Positions 31,965-43,658 of a stretch of DNA of 64,000 nucleotides are shown piece after piece. The notes under the pieces were generated by a model that saw only the letters and a list, made by a program, of their open reading frames with translations, ran no database searches and was not told the origin of the DNA. The position numbers were made by a program, and so were the translations under genes. Within the stretch, counting starts at the first letter, position 1; each line of letters begins with the position of its first letter. The stretch is from Astropecten irregularis (taxonomy: Eukaryota > Echinodermata > Asteroidea > Paxillosida > Astropectinidae): contig OZ020259.1 in the NCBI GenBank assembly GCA_963971285.1, positions 6,324,001 through 6,388,000 of the forward strand, read 5' to 3'.

Positions 31965-32390
31965 AACAGCATTTACATTTTAGGCCTAGATGCTGCAGTT
32001 CGGTTTTGTGCAAATCTTCAGTGTGGCTACCTACATTTACATGTTTGACCAGCAGAGCCAAACACTTTCCCTGCTGTTTGATCCTGATGGATTCAGCATG
32101 TTTCACTTCTTCTGACTTCATGTTTAGGATCAAGATGATCCTGCTACTGCTAGTACCGATCTTGTTGGAATTCGGCATGATGGAGAGCATCAACAACATT
32201 CCAACAGATGATCTGCCTGGATCAAGGATGCTCCTATAGAACTTCATGAAATTCATCAGGTCAATGGTCAAGAGCAAGCAACAGGGTCCAACAGAATTCC
32301 CCAGCTGTTGGAGCATGTCACTGCATAGTGCCAGGATCTACACAATGTAATGTAGCATGACATGGCTTGGCTTGGTGGTGGAGCACCAGT
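31965..32390. other. Unexplained stretch open on both strands
   Basis: A minus-strand frame of more than 110 codons (31963-32316) and a plus-strand frame of 77 codons (32006-32239) overlap. Neither resembles a family I know, and neither has a clear splice context. It could be a decayed transposon coding segment or chance. Confidence 0.2.
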
Positions 32391-32393
32391 CTT

Positions 32394-32763
32394 AAAGGTA
32401 TAATACATGATTGGTAATGGTCACAGAACAGCACTCACACTTTGTCTGATCAAACATGTGCACAATTTGAGCTCAATCGGACATCTGGGTCACTAGAAAA
32501 TAGCGAAAACCTGACTCAATTCGTCTCATCAAGCATAAAGAATGGTTTTGATCTTATCCCGAGATCAAAATTGTTTTCAATCTTTCAGAGAAAAGACTTA
32601 AGAAATACTGTGGCCGTTTATCAATGTTTTCTCAAAAAGTGGGCACCGTATGGGACTGAAATTATCACAGATGACTATTACTGTATCTTCCTTTACATGT
32701 ATATTTTTGCTCATGAATCTGTATTTCTTTGACAAAAACCAAAGTATGATAAAATTACCTTTA
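32394..32763. mobile_element. Chimeric AAAGGT MITE made of two right halves (2B+2A)
   Basis: The left half is inverted module 2B (GGTCACAGAACAGCACTCAC, GAGCTCAATCGGACATCTGG). The right half is module 2A (AAGACTTAAGAAATACTGTG, ACCAAAGTATGATA). They meet at the palindrome TTTTGATCTTATCCCGAGAT plus CAAAA. Intact ends AAAGGTATAATACATGATTG and AAATTACCTTT suggest it moved as a unit. Confidence 0.88.
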
Positions 32764-32769
32764 AGCAAA

Positions 32770-33212
32770 TTTTGGTCCTAAGCAGCTCTATGAAATTGGC
32801 CCCTATACTGTACCTTTAAAAATCCTTGATACAAGTAGGGGGCCTACATGTGCCTCAAACCAGGAGGTGTGCTGAAGACCAGAATCAGCACCAGCCATGA
32901 CACTGTGTAGCCCTAAACACCCAGGTCAAGTTCTGTCTGCTGTTGACATATTAAAATAAAAGCTGTTGTACATCATGTAGGGGGCCTATATCTAATACAG
33001 GAGAGCTGGATGATTCATAGGCTTGGCCTTCCTAAAAACAGAAACACAATCCACCACTTGGGAAAACACACCACCAATGGGCCAAGACACAAAGGGTGTA
33101 GTATTTCATATCCACACATCATGACACAATCACTTTGGTATAGTGGTACCAGTCTGTTTCTCTGGTTTGGTCATTATGAAAATGAGGGGATTTCCATCTG
33201 ATTATCAGATTC
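32770..33212. other. Stretch with an N-family end fragment
   Basis: Positions 32763-32805 (TTAAGCAAATTTTGGTCC, CTATGAAATTGGCCCC) look like a broken N-family end. The remainder shows nothing recognisable. Confidence 0.35.
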
Positions 33213-33594
33213 AAAGGGAGTGTACAGGATTTGCAAGGCCTCAAAAAAATATTTTATTGAGTTTGAGTCAGAAAATGGACTCAACAGTTCGTAAACAGTC
33301 ACCATGGGAAATCTTGGTTCATCAGATGATGGGTTCTTCAAGGAAATAAAGATTAAGTGTCTTTAAAAAAGATCGTTCTTCAGAACGATTTATTAGCATT
33401 TTGAAAGCGTGGTGTAACTGTGAAGGATTCGGAGGGGAGGAACATTATTTCGGTCGCATTTCTGCTATCCAGAAGAACAAAGCATAAAAAGGTACATGAA
33501 ACAACGTCTGTAAGGAAGTTTAAGACCTTCACTTCTGTTTAAGTACCAAATTCAGCCAAAACGCACATCTTCGCAAATCTGATATGCTCCCTTT
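33213..33594. mobile_element. J-family AAAGGG MITE
   Basis: Starts AAAGGGAGTGTACAGGATTT and ends AAATCTGATATGCTCCCTTT, so the ends are inverted with a few mismatches. The centre AAGATCGTTCTTCAGAACGA is a palindrome. Its left half is shared with 5516-5714. Confidence 0.85.
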
Positions 33595-33599
33595 AAGGC

Positions 33600-34311
33600 T
33601 GAGCAATTTAACACACCAAAGCTGGTAGGATGTAAGGCCTACACACACTGCTAAGACGGTATAGACCATAGGGACAACAAGTATGGGAATATTTAATCAA
33701 GCCAGGATATTATGAAGACTCGGAAAGAATAACAGACAATGCAGCGAGATGATGAAAACAAAACACTGGGAATTAATAGAGCAGAATACTGTAGGCCTAC
33801 AATATAGAAACATACATGAAACATTAATCAACCAAAAAGGGAGGACATGTGCTTCTCTCATTTGAAACAAACACATGGGTTGTTGTGTTAAGGCTAAGGA
33901 CCCAGATCACTGCGCCAAGGCTAGTCATGACGCAAATACGTGTACGGAAATACACGTACTGATGTACATGTACATGTAGGTGTAGGCCATTCTTTTCTCC
34001 CCTACCGTAAGATACAATGAAGCTGTAAAGTCTTGAAGCTCTACATGTAATGAACATGTATGTACTTGTTCCAACTCTCACATCATCTGTGAGTTACAAA
34101 AATGGAATTCCAAAGTTTGTTCAATGTTTGAAATCAAAGAGAATACAAAAATATTAACAATCTAAGTTTAAAATGCGAATATTTTCTAATGTAGTCTTGT
34201 AGTCAAGCCATCCATGGTGTACGTACAATGTAAAAAACCACCAAAAGAAATCTACCTACATGTACATGTACAGTAGGCCTATGCCCAATAAACTCCACTC
34301 AAAAATGCCTG
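33600..34311. other. Stretch without recognisable gene
   Basis: AT-rich with ACATGTAC words at 33961-33980 and 34257-34272. No exon was recognised. Confidence 0.3.
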
Positions 34312-34462
34312 GGGTCGATTTCAACAAACACGTTGTAATTTAATACCAATCGTAGGACTTATGATGCATTGCAGCCCCACATATATAAGTTGTAGGATAA
34401 GATGGGTTTTCCTTTGTAACTTGAGTTACGATCGATTGTAGGGCCTTTGTGAAACCAACCCT
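34312..34462. mobile_element. K-family MITE
   Basis: Starts TGGGGTCGATTTCAACAAAC and ends TTTGTGAAACCAACCCT. Inner words CAATCGTAGGACTTATGATG and GAGTTACGATCGATTGTAGG are the K core. Confidence 0.8.
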
Positions 34463-34639
34463 TGAACTGTTAAGCCAGTGTAGTACATAAACGTGCATAC
34501 ACGATTCGCCTACATAATATTATTTCCTATTTTGATTTTGACAGCGCTTTGATTCAAGCTAACAAGATACCTCCCAATGGAACCCTATACACCAGTAAAT
34601 GTTATTATTATATCATGTAGTTATAGTAGTAGTATTTAC

Positions 34640-34712
34640 CTTGTATTCATCACAAGATAATCCTGTTATTTCTACATGGTTGGAATTACATTGAGGCTTA
34701 TAATACACTAAT
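34640..34712 (-). CDS. Weak candidate exon, unrecognised
   Basis: On the minus strand TCTTTGGACCCTCTCAAATGCCCAG precedes 73 nt ending TACAAG|GTAAATAC. The single open frame contains KPQCNSNHVEITGLSCDEYK. It would start in phase 2 and end in phase 0, so it could feed into the phase-0 start of 14735-14882 but could not follow 61705-61770 directly. Short open segments between splice-like signals arise by chance, so this is tentative. Confidence 0.18.
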
Positions 34713-35263
34713 CTGGGCATTTGAGAGGGTCCAAAGAATCCAATTTAAATGGCAGTTTATTCAGGGCTGTCTTTGTAGTGGGGAAATGTTATTTTTATAT
34801 TATTACACTGTATCAATTTACCCCTCAATGATAATATTATTGCAACATTACATTTCACTCTGAACAGGCACAATACCCTATATTACATGTAACTTAATAC
34901 ATTGTATTACATTTTTAAAGGCTTTCTATTTCTGTATGACAATGTATTATAATTACCTCTACACAAGTATTAATACAGTTTTCAACCCCAAATGCCCACT
35001 TCTGTAGGTTAGTGGTGGTTCACTACTCCCTGTGAATTAATTTTCGGGTTATATTTTTTCAAATGATGACAATTCTGAATTTTGGATTTTCCAGGCACAC
35101 ACTGACCAAAATTCCAATTACCATTCAGGAATTTGAAAACCAAACACCTAATTATTCAGAAAAAAGATGGAAAGGAGATGCATATGGCCACATTTCTGGT
35201 AAAATTTTCCTAGCAGCAATTTGGGAAAGTAAATCATGTACTGTGTGAATTGTATACAGTGGA
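34713..35263. other. Repeat-poor AT-rich stretch
   Basis: No repeat family or gene was recognised. It is possibly intronic. Confidence 0.3.
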
Positions 35264-35460
35264 ATGTCACTATACAGTAAGTGTAACGAACACTGCTATA
35301 CCAAACAATTTGCTATACCGAATATATCATCTTTGACTCGCAATTTTTAAATACAATTTAGGATAGGCATGCTGAACATTGTCCACTAAAACGAACAATT
35401 GCTAAAATGAACAATTTCTGTGCATCCTAGTGTATTCGTTATAGTGGCATTCCACTGAAC
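35264..35460. mobile_element. pogo-like MITE (C family)
   Basis: ACAGTGGAATGTCACTATAC at the left and GTTATAGTGGCATTCCACTG at the right are inverted. Inside are CACTGCTATACC, TTTGCTATACCGAATAT and ACTAAAACGAACAATTGC. Confidence 0.82.
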
Positions 35461-35558
35461 ATACATGTGCATTTTATTGACTTTGGAAAAGCCAAAACTA
35501 CAAGTACAGTGTAGGCTTAACATTCTGAAAACAATGAATGTTGTTGCTACTTCAGCAG

Positions 35559-35697
35559 CTGATTTCACAAAACTTAAAATGTTGCGTAACAATTACGCAA
35601 CATTTTCCTGCCTTGGTTGCACAAGTTATGGCCGTTTCACAAAGCTTACGCAAAATTTGTACATTGCGTAAGTTACGCAACATTTTGTGAAATCGGT
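35559..35697. mobile_element. F-family MITE, intact copy
   Basis: CTGATTTCACAAAACTTAAA at the left and TTTTGTGAAATCGGT at the right are inverted, around repeated TTGCGTAA/TTACGCAA arms. AGCAG flanks both sides (35554-35558, 35698-35702). It defines the empty site for the nest at 11958-13157. Confidence 0.85.
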
Positions 35698-35702
35698 AGC
35701 AG

Positions 35703-36309
35703 ATTTCTACACTTAACAAGCCTAATCTTAAGTTTCATCTATTCTAATAACCAACCACTCAAGGATTTTTTTCAGTCGGCAAAATGATTTGGCACATGTA
35801 ATTGGTACATTAAGTCTTTAATCTAAGTCCTTGTGTACTTAAATCCCGATGATACTGTCAATATCTTCGAGTACATGTACGTGATATCCTTGCAAGGAAT
35901 AGCTTTGATAAATGGCCTTGTTATGAATAAGACTTCCTGTAAACACAATCAAACCTCATTAATGTTGCATGGCTTCAAAATAACTGCTGTACACTACGTG
36001 AGTAGACTCATTTCGTTACGGCACTTTGAAATGAGCTATGACTGAACCGTGCGTAATTTATGGCAAATACATTTTTAATGAACGAGGCATAAGTCCCCCG
36101 TATACGTTTCGCATTAAAAATATAAAGTGCTCCTCCTTTGCACTAATGAGTTAGGGCCACAGATTATGCATAATTCAGTAGCTCCTCCGTGACAAAAAGT
36201 GCACGTAATTTATGCGGAGGGGAAAATTTTACGTCAGAAAAGAGTGTCTTTTTTTGGTACGTGTATGCATACACATGTGCATGTATTGTACAATTTTACG
36301 GCCCTGCTT
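35703..36309. other. Repeat-poor stretch, enhancer-like composition
   Basis: Positions 36040-36230 contain GTAATTTATGGC, CATTTTTAATGAACG, GATTATGCATAATTC and GTAATTTATGCGG, which are clustered homeodomain/POU-type words. Regulatory function is inferred, not shown. Confidence 0.3.
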
Positions 36310-36535
36310 ACTACAAAAATTGACAAACCATGACATTTCTGTCTTAATAAAAACAGGAATAACAACCAAATGCCTATGTGTCGTGTATCGCTTGCGATTG
36401 TTCTTTAGTTGTTGCTCGCTGACCATGAATATCAAATGGATTTTTTGGGCAGTTTGTTTTATTGAGCAAGACATTTTGTGCTAAGCAATTTTGCGTGTGC
36501 TTTTAACAGCTCCATGAAGTTAGCCCCCTGTAGGC
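36310..36535. mobile_element. N-family MITE, copy 2
   Basis: Shares ACATTTCTGTCTTAATAAAA, GTATCGCTTGCGATTGTTCT, GACCATGAATATCAAATGGA and the right end AACAGCTCCATGAAGTTAGC with the N element at 2394-2632. The left end is lost. Confidence 0.75.
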
Positions 36536-36539
36536 CCTA

Positions 36540-37351
36540 TACAAAACATGCTGAATATGACGTATGATATTTTGTACAGATTGGGTTTGTGCATGTTACT
36601 GTAGATACAGTGTAGTGCTTTACATCTTGTATGGCAGAGCACAGCTGGCTATAGTTCAGCGAAGCAAAAACGTCACTGACGTTGAATTCCCCCACCCCCC
36701 TTTCTTCTCTAGAGGGGGAGGGGGGGGGGGCATACCAAGATGTCTGACTGCTTTCACAATCAGATAAGAGATGAAGAGGGAAAAAAAAATAACCAAAGTC
36801 TCGCTTGAAAGACTTAAACTGCTGTATTATCGATTTTCATAATCGGCCGACTTTTCCCACAGTGCATTGGCCAATAATAAACACCTCGGCGCCTGTCCAC
36901 GATGTTATCTCGGGAACAGTTAGGGGACAGGGGCTATACGCAGAGGGCATAACATTGGTAGTGTATGCACATGTATGCTGCAGGTGCATCGTGCTATATG
37001 GTTCATGCGTAGGCCTACATGATGACATTATACATGAGCAGTCAAGCAGTCTCAAGTTGTCGTTATGATAGAGCCTGCTGGCCTTGGTATTCGCCATTAC
37101 TCATTAGCAGCAATGTGCAATATATGCATGCTACATTAGACATCACGCCATGAGAGAGACCTGGCATTGATGGCTATCATTATACTGTTATCAATAACAA
37201 TTGCCATAAAACAGATTCCATAAAAATGAACCTGGTACATGTATCTCTATTCTCTAAACAGTACATCATGCACAGTAATACTGGCATGTGGTGAAGAAAT
37301 GGACATTTTTCAATATAGAAATCATGTACATGTTGCAAGCACACGGTACAG
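36540..37351. other. Stretch without gene; C-tract/G-tract hairpin
   Basis: At 36688-36730 CCCCCACCCCCC and GAGGGGGAGGGGGGGGGG flank a TTTCTTCTCTA spacer. They could form a hairpin or a G-quadruplex. The rest shows no exon. Confidence 0.4.
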
Positions 37352-37487
37352 TGGAGCACTGCTATAATGATCACATATCCAGTTTTTCAGCACATTATAC
37401 ATGTACATGTAGTTAAAAATTTGCTACAACGATTGACCACTACAACAGACAATTTCTGTGTGTTCGTTTTACGGGTAAACAGTGTAG
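37352..37487. repeat. Degraded pogo-like MITE (C family)
   Basis: TACAGTGGAGCACTGCTATA, ACAACGATTGACCACTACAA and CAATTTCTGTGTGTTCGTTT are recognisable C-family words in order. Both ends are worn. Confidence 0.6.
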
Positions 37488-37839
37488 CAACATTACACTG
37501 CACTATAAAATCATTCTACATGTAATTAAATTCCATTCCTCATTTTCCGAAATATAGACTTTATACAATAGGTAATATAATCATCATTCAACAACAATAT
37601 TTGACATAGCCTTTGGCTTTTGTGGTAACAAAAGTTCCCCAAAAAGTCAGTTTCAAGAGGTAAATTGTGTTTATTTGTGCTGTTAGATAGTTCATCTATC
37701 TAACAACCCCCAAATCTCTAAATACATGCAACTCAAAAGGCTTTAGACTAGCCCTTTAATAAAGTCAGGCATCGGTATAAAACACTGCAATATTACTGTA
37801 CGTACATGTAGCTCTGCAATTTTGTTTTTACATTGCAGG

Positions 37840-37983
37840 GGTCTCACTGTCACTGAACAGGAAAACATCGAAAACAGCTCACAGGGAGAATACATAGGAT
37901 GCCAAGAAACATCCACTAACCTTCGAGTCTCACACCCAACTCCTCTTTATACTTGGAGCTTGGACAAACCATCCATACAGTAA
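37840..37983 (+). CDS. Weak candidate exon, both strands open
   Basis: On the plus strand, TTTTGTTTTTACATTGCAG precedes a frame open to a TAA at about 37982, including TVTEQENIENSSQGEYIGCQ. On the minus strand, 37921-38001 is also open between GGTTTTTTACAG and GAAG|GTTAGTGG, in phase 1 to phase 1. At most one is real. I recognise no family in either and cannot decide. Confidence 0.18.
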   Translation, partial: GLTVTEQENIENSSQGEYIGCQETSTNLRVSHPTPLYTWSLDKPSIQ

Positions 37984-38001
37984 CACTAACAGTACTACTT
38001 T

Positions 38002-40016
38002 CTGTAAAAAACCTTCAGAGAGTGTAAATTCCAATTTCAATGCAAATTCCTTTTTCATTTTCTCTATCTGTTTTTTTTTCTTCTTCAATCATTAAAACAG
38101 ATTCTAACCTGAACTGTACACTTAAGCACGTGGTAAATAGATTATATTACACTCCGTAGTCGTGACAATAACAACAAAATAGCATTAGTTCAACTCCAAC
38201 GCTGAAGAGGCAGTTCGAGCGTAAGTTAACCAACCCGGCTCTCCGTGCTTGTCGGTTTATGAAGCGTCACACATCCTCAGCAAAAAAACAACCCCCTCCC
38301 CCCCAACCCCCCACCAAACAAAATCTCTAAGTCAATTTAACCCCGGCGACCGTCCGCGGCGGCACGTAGGAGCGGCCGACCAAAAAAGCCTATGCCGCCT
38401 CCGGACAAGCAAACTGGATTACCAAGCCGATAACTCAACTCAACTCCCCCCAACCCACCCACCCCCCCCTTCCCATTGGAATACATCCTTAATGTCTTCC
38501 GAAGACGATAAGACACATCTTAACATGGCAATCAGAGCTGATTGTAGTCTTGGTCACGACCTGATTAAGGTCGGACCAGGCCCCCGTCTTAAGGGAATTT
38601 TCAGAGGCCTGGTATAATTATAGTACAATGCATGCACTTTTTAAGGGCGGTGCGGTTTAATCACGGCAAATCTGACTTGATTTGGAAAAAAAGTCCAGAT
38701 GGTCACAACCATGCATTTTTTGACATGAAACGACGAGGACTTGACTTGGGGGGAAAAGAAGGACCTTCCTCTTAATCTAAATGGACTAAAATCCACAAAT
38801 TTTAGTCGGGATTTATAAAAATAAAGCTTCCAAATTGGCTTACAATCCAAAAACAGGGTACTTTATTTCGTGGCTAATTCTCAAATTGCTGAAGGCTGTC
38901 TATAAAAATAAGCCTTGACTGAAACAGTCTACCATAGTCATTGCTGGAAGGGAAAACACAATCTGCAAAAACCGACTCCCTTAATTAGTTGACAATGAAA
39001 ACTCAACTGACATACCAACATCTGCGACCATCTTTAAAATTAGCAAAAAAAATGTCGCTCTGCAAAAATATTCACAACCGCAGCATGGCAACAAAACAAA
39101 TCCCCAGGGTACCGGCCACAAGCCATAGAATTGCATGCAATCTGGCCGGTAACCAGTGCATTTGCTTTAAAAAAAAAAGCAAAATGTGTTTCTGCATTCA
39201 GCACAATGTTTGTGGTAAAGGCTGGCCTACGACAATTGCCCAGGGTTCATCAGAAGAATAGGAAAAACAAACAACCGTTCGCTAAGAGTACCCCAATTTT
39301 TCCTGCCTTTGTAAAAAAATAATCCCAAGGGTTAAAAAAAAACTCCCAAAACACTGGTGTACCATCTAGGTACATGTATGGATGGATGCGTCAGAACAAA
39401 AATAGGGAGCACTAGCTAGTGGGGCATTATTTTGACAAAATCAATTTGGGAAGAAATTTACCCTCACGGTGTATAGGGCCTAGCTACTACTTGTACTACT
39501 ACCGGCCTATTAATAAAAAAGTTTCAATTTTCGAGCAGGTGAGGCAATGTTTTTGTTCCAGGGTCTGAAGGGAACCGGTGTTTCCATCCCTAAAACACAA
39601 ACATCCGTGAGCACAAACTGAGGAGGTTGTCCTAGGGTGAAGGCTTGGAGATGTTGGAGCGGTGGTCCAAGTGAGGAACTTTCATCAGCATTATCAGACG
39701 GAAAATCTTGTCTTCTCATCACGATTGCATGGACCAAGGAAACTGGATGTAATGGACTTCGCTAGAATGATATCCAGTCAAGGGAAGAAGGCCAAAGTAG
39801 AGAGACCAACGTATATGGACCAATGGTACAGCCAGGAGTTACAACTTACAACATGTAGGCCTACAAACAATGGCATTTGCATCTGGCATACTGATTTTAT
39901 TTACCAAGGTTTTTGGTGCTTCAGCAAACTTTGGTGCTTCATTAAACAGCTCTTTGAAATTGGTCACTGGTCAAAACCAAATTCCCTAAACCGATCCAAT
40001 GAAAACTAGTCTATTG
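38002..40016. other. Two-kb repeat-poor stretch
   Basis: C-rich patches lie at 38290-38312 and 38446-38470, and an A-run lies at 39170-39178. At 39650-39840 the plus strand is open with an ordinary-looking peptide (SSQGKKAKVERPTYMDQW), but I found no clear splice pair. Regulatory sequence or an unrecognised exon are both possible. Confidence 0.25.
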
Positions 40017-40046
40017 TGATAGACGCACTTGCCGTACAGCCAGCGA

Positions 40047-40315
40047 ACGTCTATCATTTGCATGCAGACTTCCTGATTAACTACGCAAGCCAACCCAGCA
40101 CTGACCTCTTGAAGTTTTGACCAATCAAGGGGCATCTACTATCATACCGTTTGGCGAGCGCGTAAATCATGAAGATAGCTGCTGACACGCGGACGCACAA
40201 AATTGACCAATCATCATTCTCCAATACGATCCCGACAGATGTTCTCAAAACAGATCTGATTGGCTGATGTGCTGCGTTGCATAAAATTTGCATGCACGTA
40301 TGTATCAGACGTTCG
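40047..40315. mobile_element. MITE-like element with CCAAT boxes
   Basis: CGAACGTCTATCATTTGCAT at the left is echoed by the inverse of ATGCACGTATGTATCAGACG plus TTCG at the right. Inside are GACCAATCAAG, GACCAATCATC and GATTGGCTGAT. A flanking GATAGACG/CGTCTATC hairpin lies at 40018-40058. Confidence 0.5.
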
Positions 40316-40317
40316 TA

Positions 40318-40803
40318 CGTAGTGACACGGAGTATAATGGGTGATACTCACACTAATGAAAACTGAAATAAAAATGAAAAACTTGCCACTTTCTTTTTCA
40401 CTTCATTACAATTTCACTTCAAAAATCACATTGGAAAACTCAGCGTGCTTTTCGAAGCAATTTCTTTGTTTCTTTAGAAAACAAAACCTCACTGCACTGG
40501 TTCTAAATAAAAAAAAAAGAGAAAAAGACCTTGGCAACTGAAACTTGGAATTGATACAAATTAGAATTTAGTCTCACTGGAGCCAATGAAGGGCATTGTT
40601 GGGGTTGTACATGTACATATTGTTTTTGTGTTTTTGGAAGTGTTACCATGGTTTTGGTTCCTGCGTGGTGGTGGTGGTGGCCAAGATTTAACAACGGAAA
40701 AAGGAAATGCAATCAACCCAGCCGAAAGTATTTGGTCATGGTCATCCGGGGCAGACAAATTATGAAGCCATTTATTCAACCCCAGGGGGCCAATTGCATA
40801 ATT
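40318..40803. other. Stretch without recognisable gene
   Basis: A (GGT)n run lies at 40665-40680. Nothing else was recognised. Confidence 0.35.
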
Positions 40804-41044
40804 GGGGCCCTTTTCCAAACCTCGGCTGGGTCTCCAGCTTCAGCTCTGTCATCCATGCTGAAAATATAGGTTGTGGTTTTTCGTTGAAGCTGCAGCTCTG
40901 TTTTCCTTTTTCAAACCAGAGAATCTTCCGAACCGCAGCCAAAAGCCTAAAATTTTTCCAGCTGTCATTTTAAAATTGATTCATGAAATAGAGTCGGAGC
41001 AAGAGCCTGAGCCCAAAGCCTGAGCCAAGGTTTGGAAAAGGGCC
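40804..41044. mobile_element. I-family MITE, diverged
   Basis: GGGGCCCTTTTCCAAACCTC at the left and AGGTTTGGAAAAGGGCC at the right are inverted. The interior has GGTTGTGGTTTTTCGTTGAA and CGCAGCCAAAAGCC as in the other I copies. Confidence 0.85.
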
Positions 41045-41157
41045 ACTGAAAAGGTATCATCAGCTGGGAATATTTGACCAAGGAGAAATCAATGCAAGAG
41101 GTAGCATGGCAGATTGCAACAAGTTGATCCCTGAGTAAACCTTGGCATGTGATGTAT

Positions 41158-41938
41158 AGGCCTTTTCACACTACGAAAAATCTCCGGGTTGTACACGGGT
41201 CCGACACGTGTAGAAATGACTGACCTTTTCACACTGCAAGATTTCAACACGGCGTCGACCCGTGTAGAGCGCTCGACACGTGTTGAAACCAACCCTGCTC
41301 GGGAGGTGGGTTGAGAACTCTCGACCCGTGTTGAGAAGTCCGACACGTGTTGAAACCTGTAGTGTGAACGTCTGTGGGTTGAGTTCGATCCGTGTAACCA
41401 TGGCGTAGCAGCCGATAGCACATTATTTTATGTGGCAGTACTGTAGTAGCATCAAAGATAGAGCGTCGCGGAGCTCATCTTTGGTATTAATGGTTTGCAT
41501 GCAACGAACATATAATAAGTAACTTTTGACCGGCCTGCTGCAAGCAATCATTGGCAAAAAATTCCGCAGGATTTTTTTTTTGTTCATTTCAATATTATAT
41601 CTCAGGCTTGCTAGACTCGGAATACATGAACAACACGAACATCGTCTGAAAATTACCGGGCGCCGCCATATTGGCGAATGAAGGCCCGATGCGCCGCAAT
41701 ACAGTATGGGGAATGTTCTTTTTGTATCCGTGTTGAAAGTGTGATCCTGTGTGTAGTGTGAAACGATCGCGCAATACACGGGTCGAACCATTACACGTGT
41801 CGAGCAGATATCGGTGTTGCGCTGAGTAGTGTGAAAACGGAACGAAAGTGACCCGTGTTGAAATGTTAAGATTTCAACACGGATCCGACCCGTGTAGATT
41901 TCAACACGGGTCGGACGTTCATAGTGTGAAAAGGCCTT
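41158..41938. mobile_element. H-family element, full length, CACGTG-rich
   Basis: A 781-bp element has ends AGGCCTTTTCACACTAC and GTGTGAAAAGGCCTTA, with TATA on each side (41155-41158, 41938-41941). Both subterminal regions repeat ACACGTGTTGAAA or ACACGGGTC motifs. The central 400 bp is unique and includes CCGCCATATTGG, a YY1-type site. A 122-codon minus-strand frame covers the centre and resembles nothing known. Confidence 0.82.
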
Positions 41939-41941
41939 ATA

Positions 41942-43544
41942 GCAACTTGCTATTGATCATCTCTGTCTAATGCTGTAGCCTAAACCCTCCTAGAAGTACA
42001 TAATGGCTACCTGTATCCAAATAAATCAACCTGCTGAGGTAGTGTACGAGTACGAATGGCATATTAAAAATACTGTACATACAGTGTATGGTGTTCCATA
42101 GGTTTTCCTCATGAGTTAAAAACCCGTTTAAACAGCACAATTTGCCGAACAGTGTCTAGAAACCAGTTGTCATAATATGACAACTGGGTTATAAATTTGT
42201 AGTAGGCCTACACCATAGTACATACACACTGCACCGAAATATTTAAATGCAATGGTGTAAGCCTACTGTACATACATGTACATGTATGTATGCACTTCAT
42301 AAGTAGGCCTACTACATGTACTTTTTTCTAAATGACCAGAAAGAATCCATTAGGCCTATACTCAAATTATACAGCATCACTACTGAAACCAGCTGCGAAA
42401 GGTGTTTCCTTCGAAACACAAGATTCCTGATGTCTGCGGAAACCAGAGACAATTTAGGTTTTGTTCATTTCCACGGTTTGGTGTCTGTTTTAGTTGCCTC
42501 TTTTATGTATATTTGCAAGCAAATATAGACAGATGTGGATGTAGTCCACTTCATTATGCCTACAATGTACATCGAGGACCTTCAACCAACCCAGAATCCA
42601 TGAACTTGTAGTACATGTACATGTACTATGCAAATAAACATGTAGGCCTACATATCACTAACAAGGCCATACCCTTGATGATATTACATACACCTGTACA
42701 CTATGTAAATATGGAACCAAAACCTGAAACTATGGTGAAATCTGCACCAGATAGTGCCATTCAGCAATTAATAAATTTGTTATGCTATAGGCTACTTAGG
42801 CCCTATATATGCCAATTTTATGGAGCTGCTTAAAATAAAATTTGATTGGCAATTGGAACAGCAAATGTTTATATTTTGGCCAAAACTTAAACAAAAAAAT
42901 GTATTTGTGTGTGCTTAGAAGCAGCAACTGCAGCATAAATCACAAGAAATACATCTTTCTAGAAAGCCATTTCTTGTATTAAAGCAAAACACTGTTCTTT
43001 TTAGCTGAGCAATTTTGTTTTTGTGCAAACAAAATTAATGCCAAAATGTGGTGGTTACAAGGACATCACATGGCATTCGACCTTTGGTCAAATACAAGGC
43101 AGTTCACTCCATTTCAGACAAGGTTCCTTGACCTCAGTTGACCCCTGACAGGTCATTGTTTCAAGTCAAAAATCAAAACAGAAACACAACAAGAAAAGGT
43201 AAAACTGAAACAAGACAAGAAAAACCTTGAGAAATCAGAATTTTGACGGATATGAGAGTAACATGAGTTAATATAAAAGTGTGAGTGGAAATTTTCCAAA
43301 TAATAGAAAGATCTGAAGGAAAGAACCAAGGAATCAAGTAGGCCCAACATGTAGGGCTACATGTCTTGTTTCAATTGTTTAGAGGAGAAATAATGTAGGC
43401 TACCTTGTGAAAGTATCCTAATAATTGAAAGTTGTCTACTTTGTAGATACTGTAGGCTAGGCCTCCTTCATGTACATAGAGGAATTTGAAAGAGAACTCA
43501 GCTCATTGCTTTGTTATTCTTTTATAATAAACTAGTGTGTAAAT
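41942..43544. other. Stretch without recognisable gene
   Basis: Rich in TACATGTA and GTAGGCCTA words up to 42660, then AT-rich. No exon with convincing splice sites was found. Confidence 0.3.
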
Positions 43545-43650
43545 TGTTGTATTGTGTGCCATGAGCGTCAAGCATGGCAAATACCGGCGCCTTATAAGTG
43601 TCCATTATTATTATTATTATTTTGAATTGAACTGAATTGAATGGAATGTT
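43545..43650 (+). repeat. Retrotransposon-like 3' tail
   Basis: GGCGCCTTATAAGTGTCC is followed by (ATT)n and TTGAATTGAACTGAATTGAA. Short GC-rich hairpins followed by a simple repeat are typical LINE/SINE tails. No reverse transcriptase precedes it. Confidence 0.5.
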
Positions 43651-43658
43651 TTCCTTAC

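Noticed and set aside
41423-41791. 122-codon minus-strand frame
   Set aside because: It falls in the centre of the H element and has no recognisable domain.
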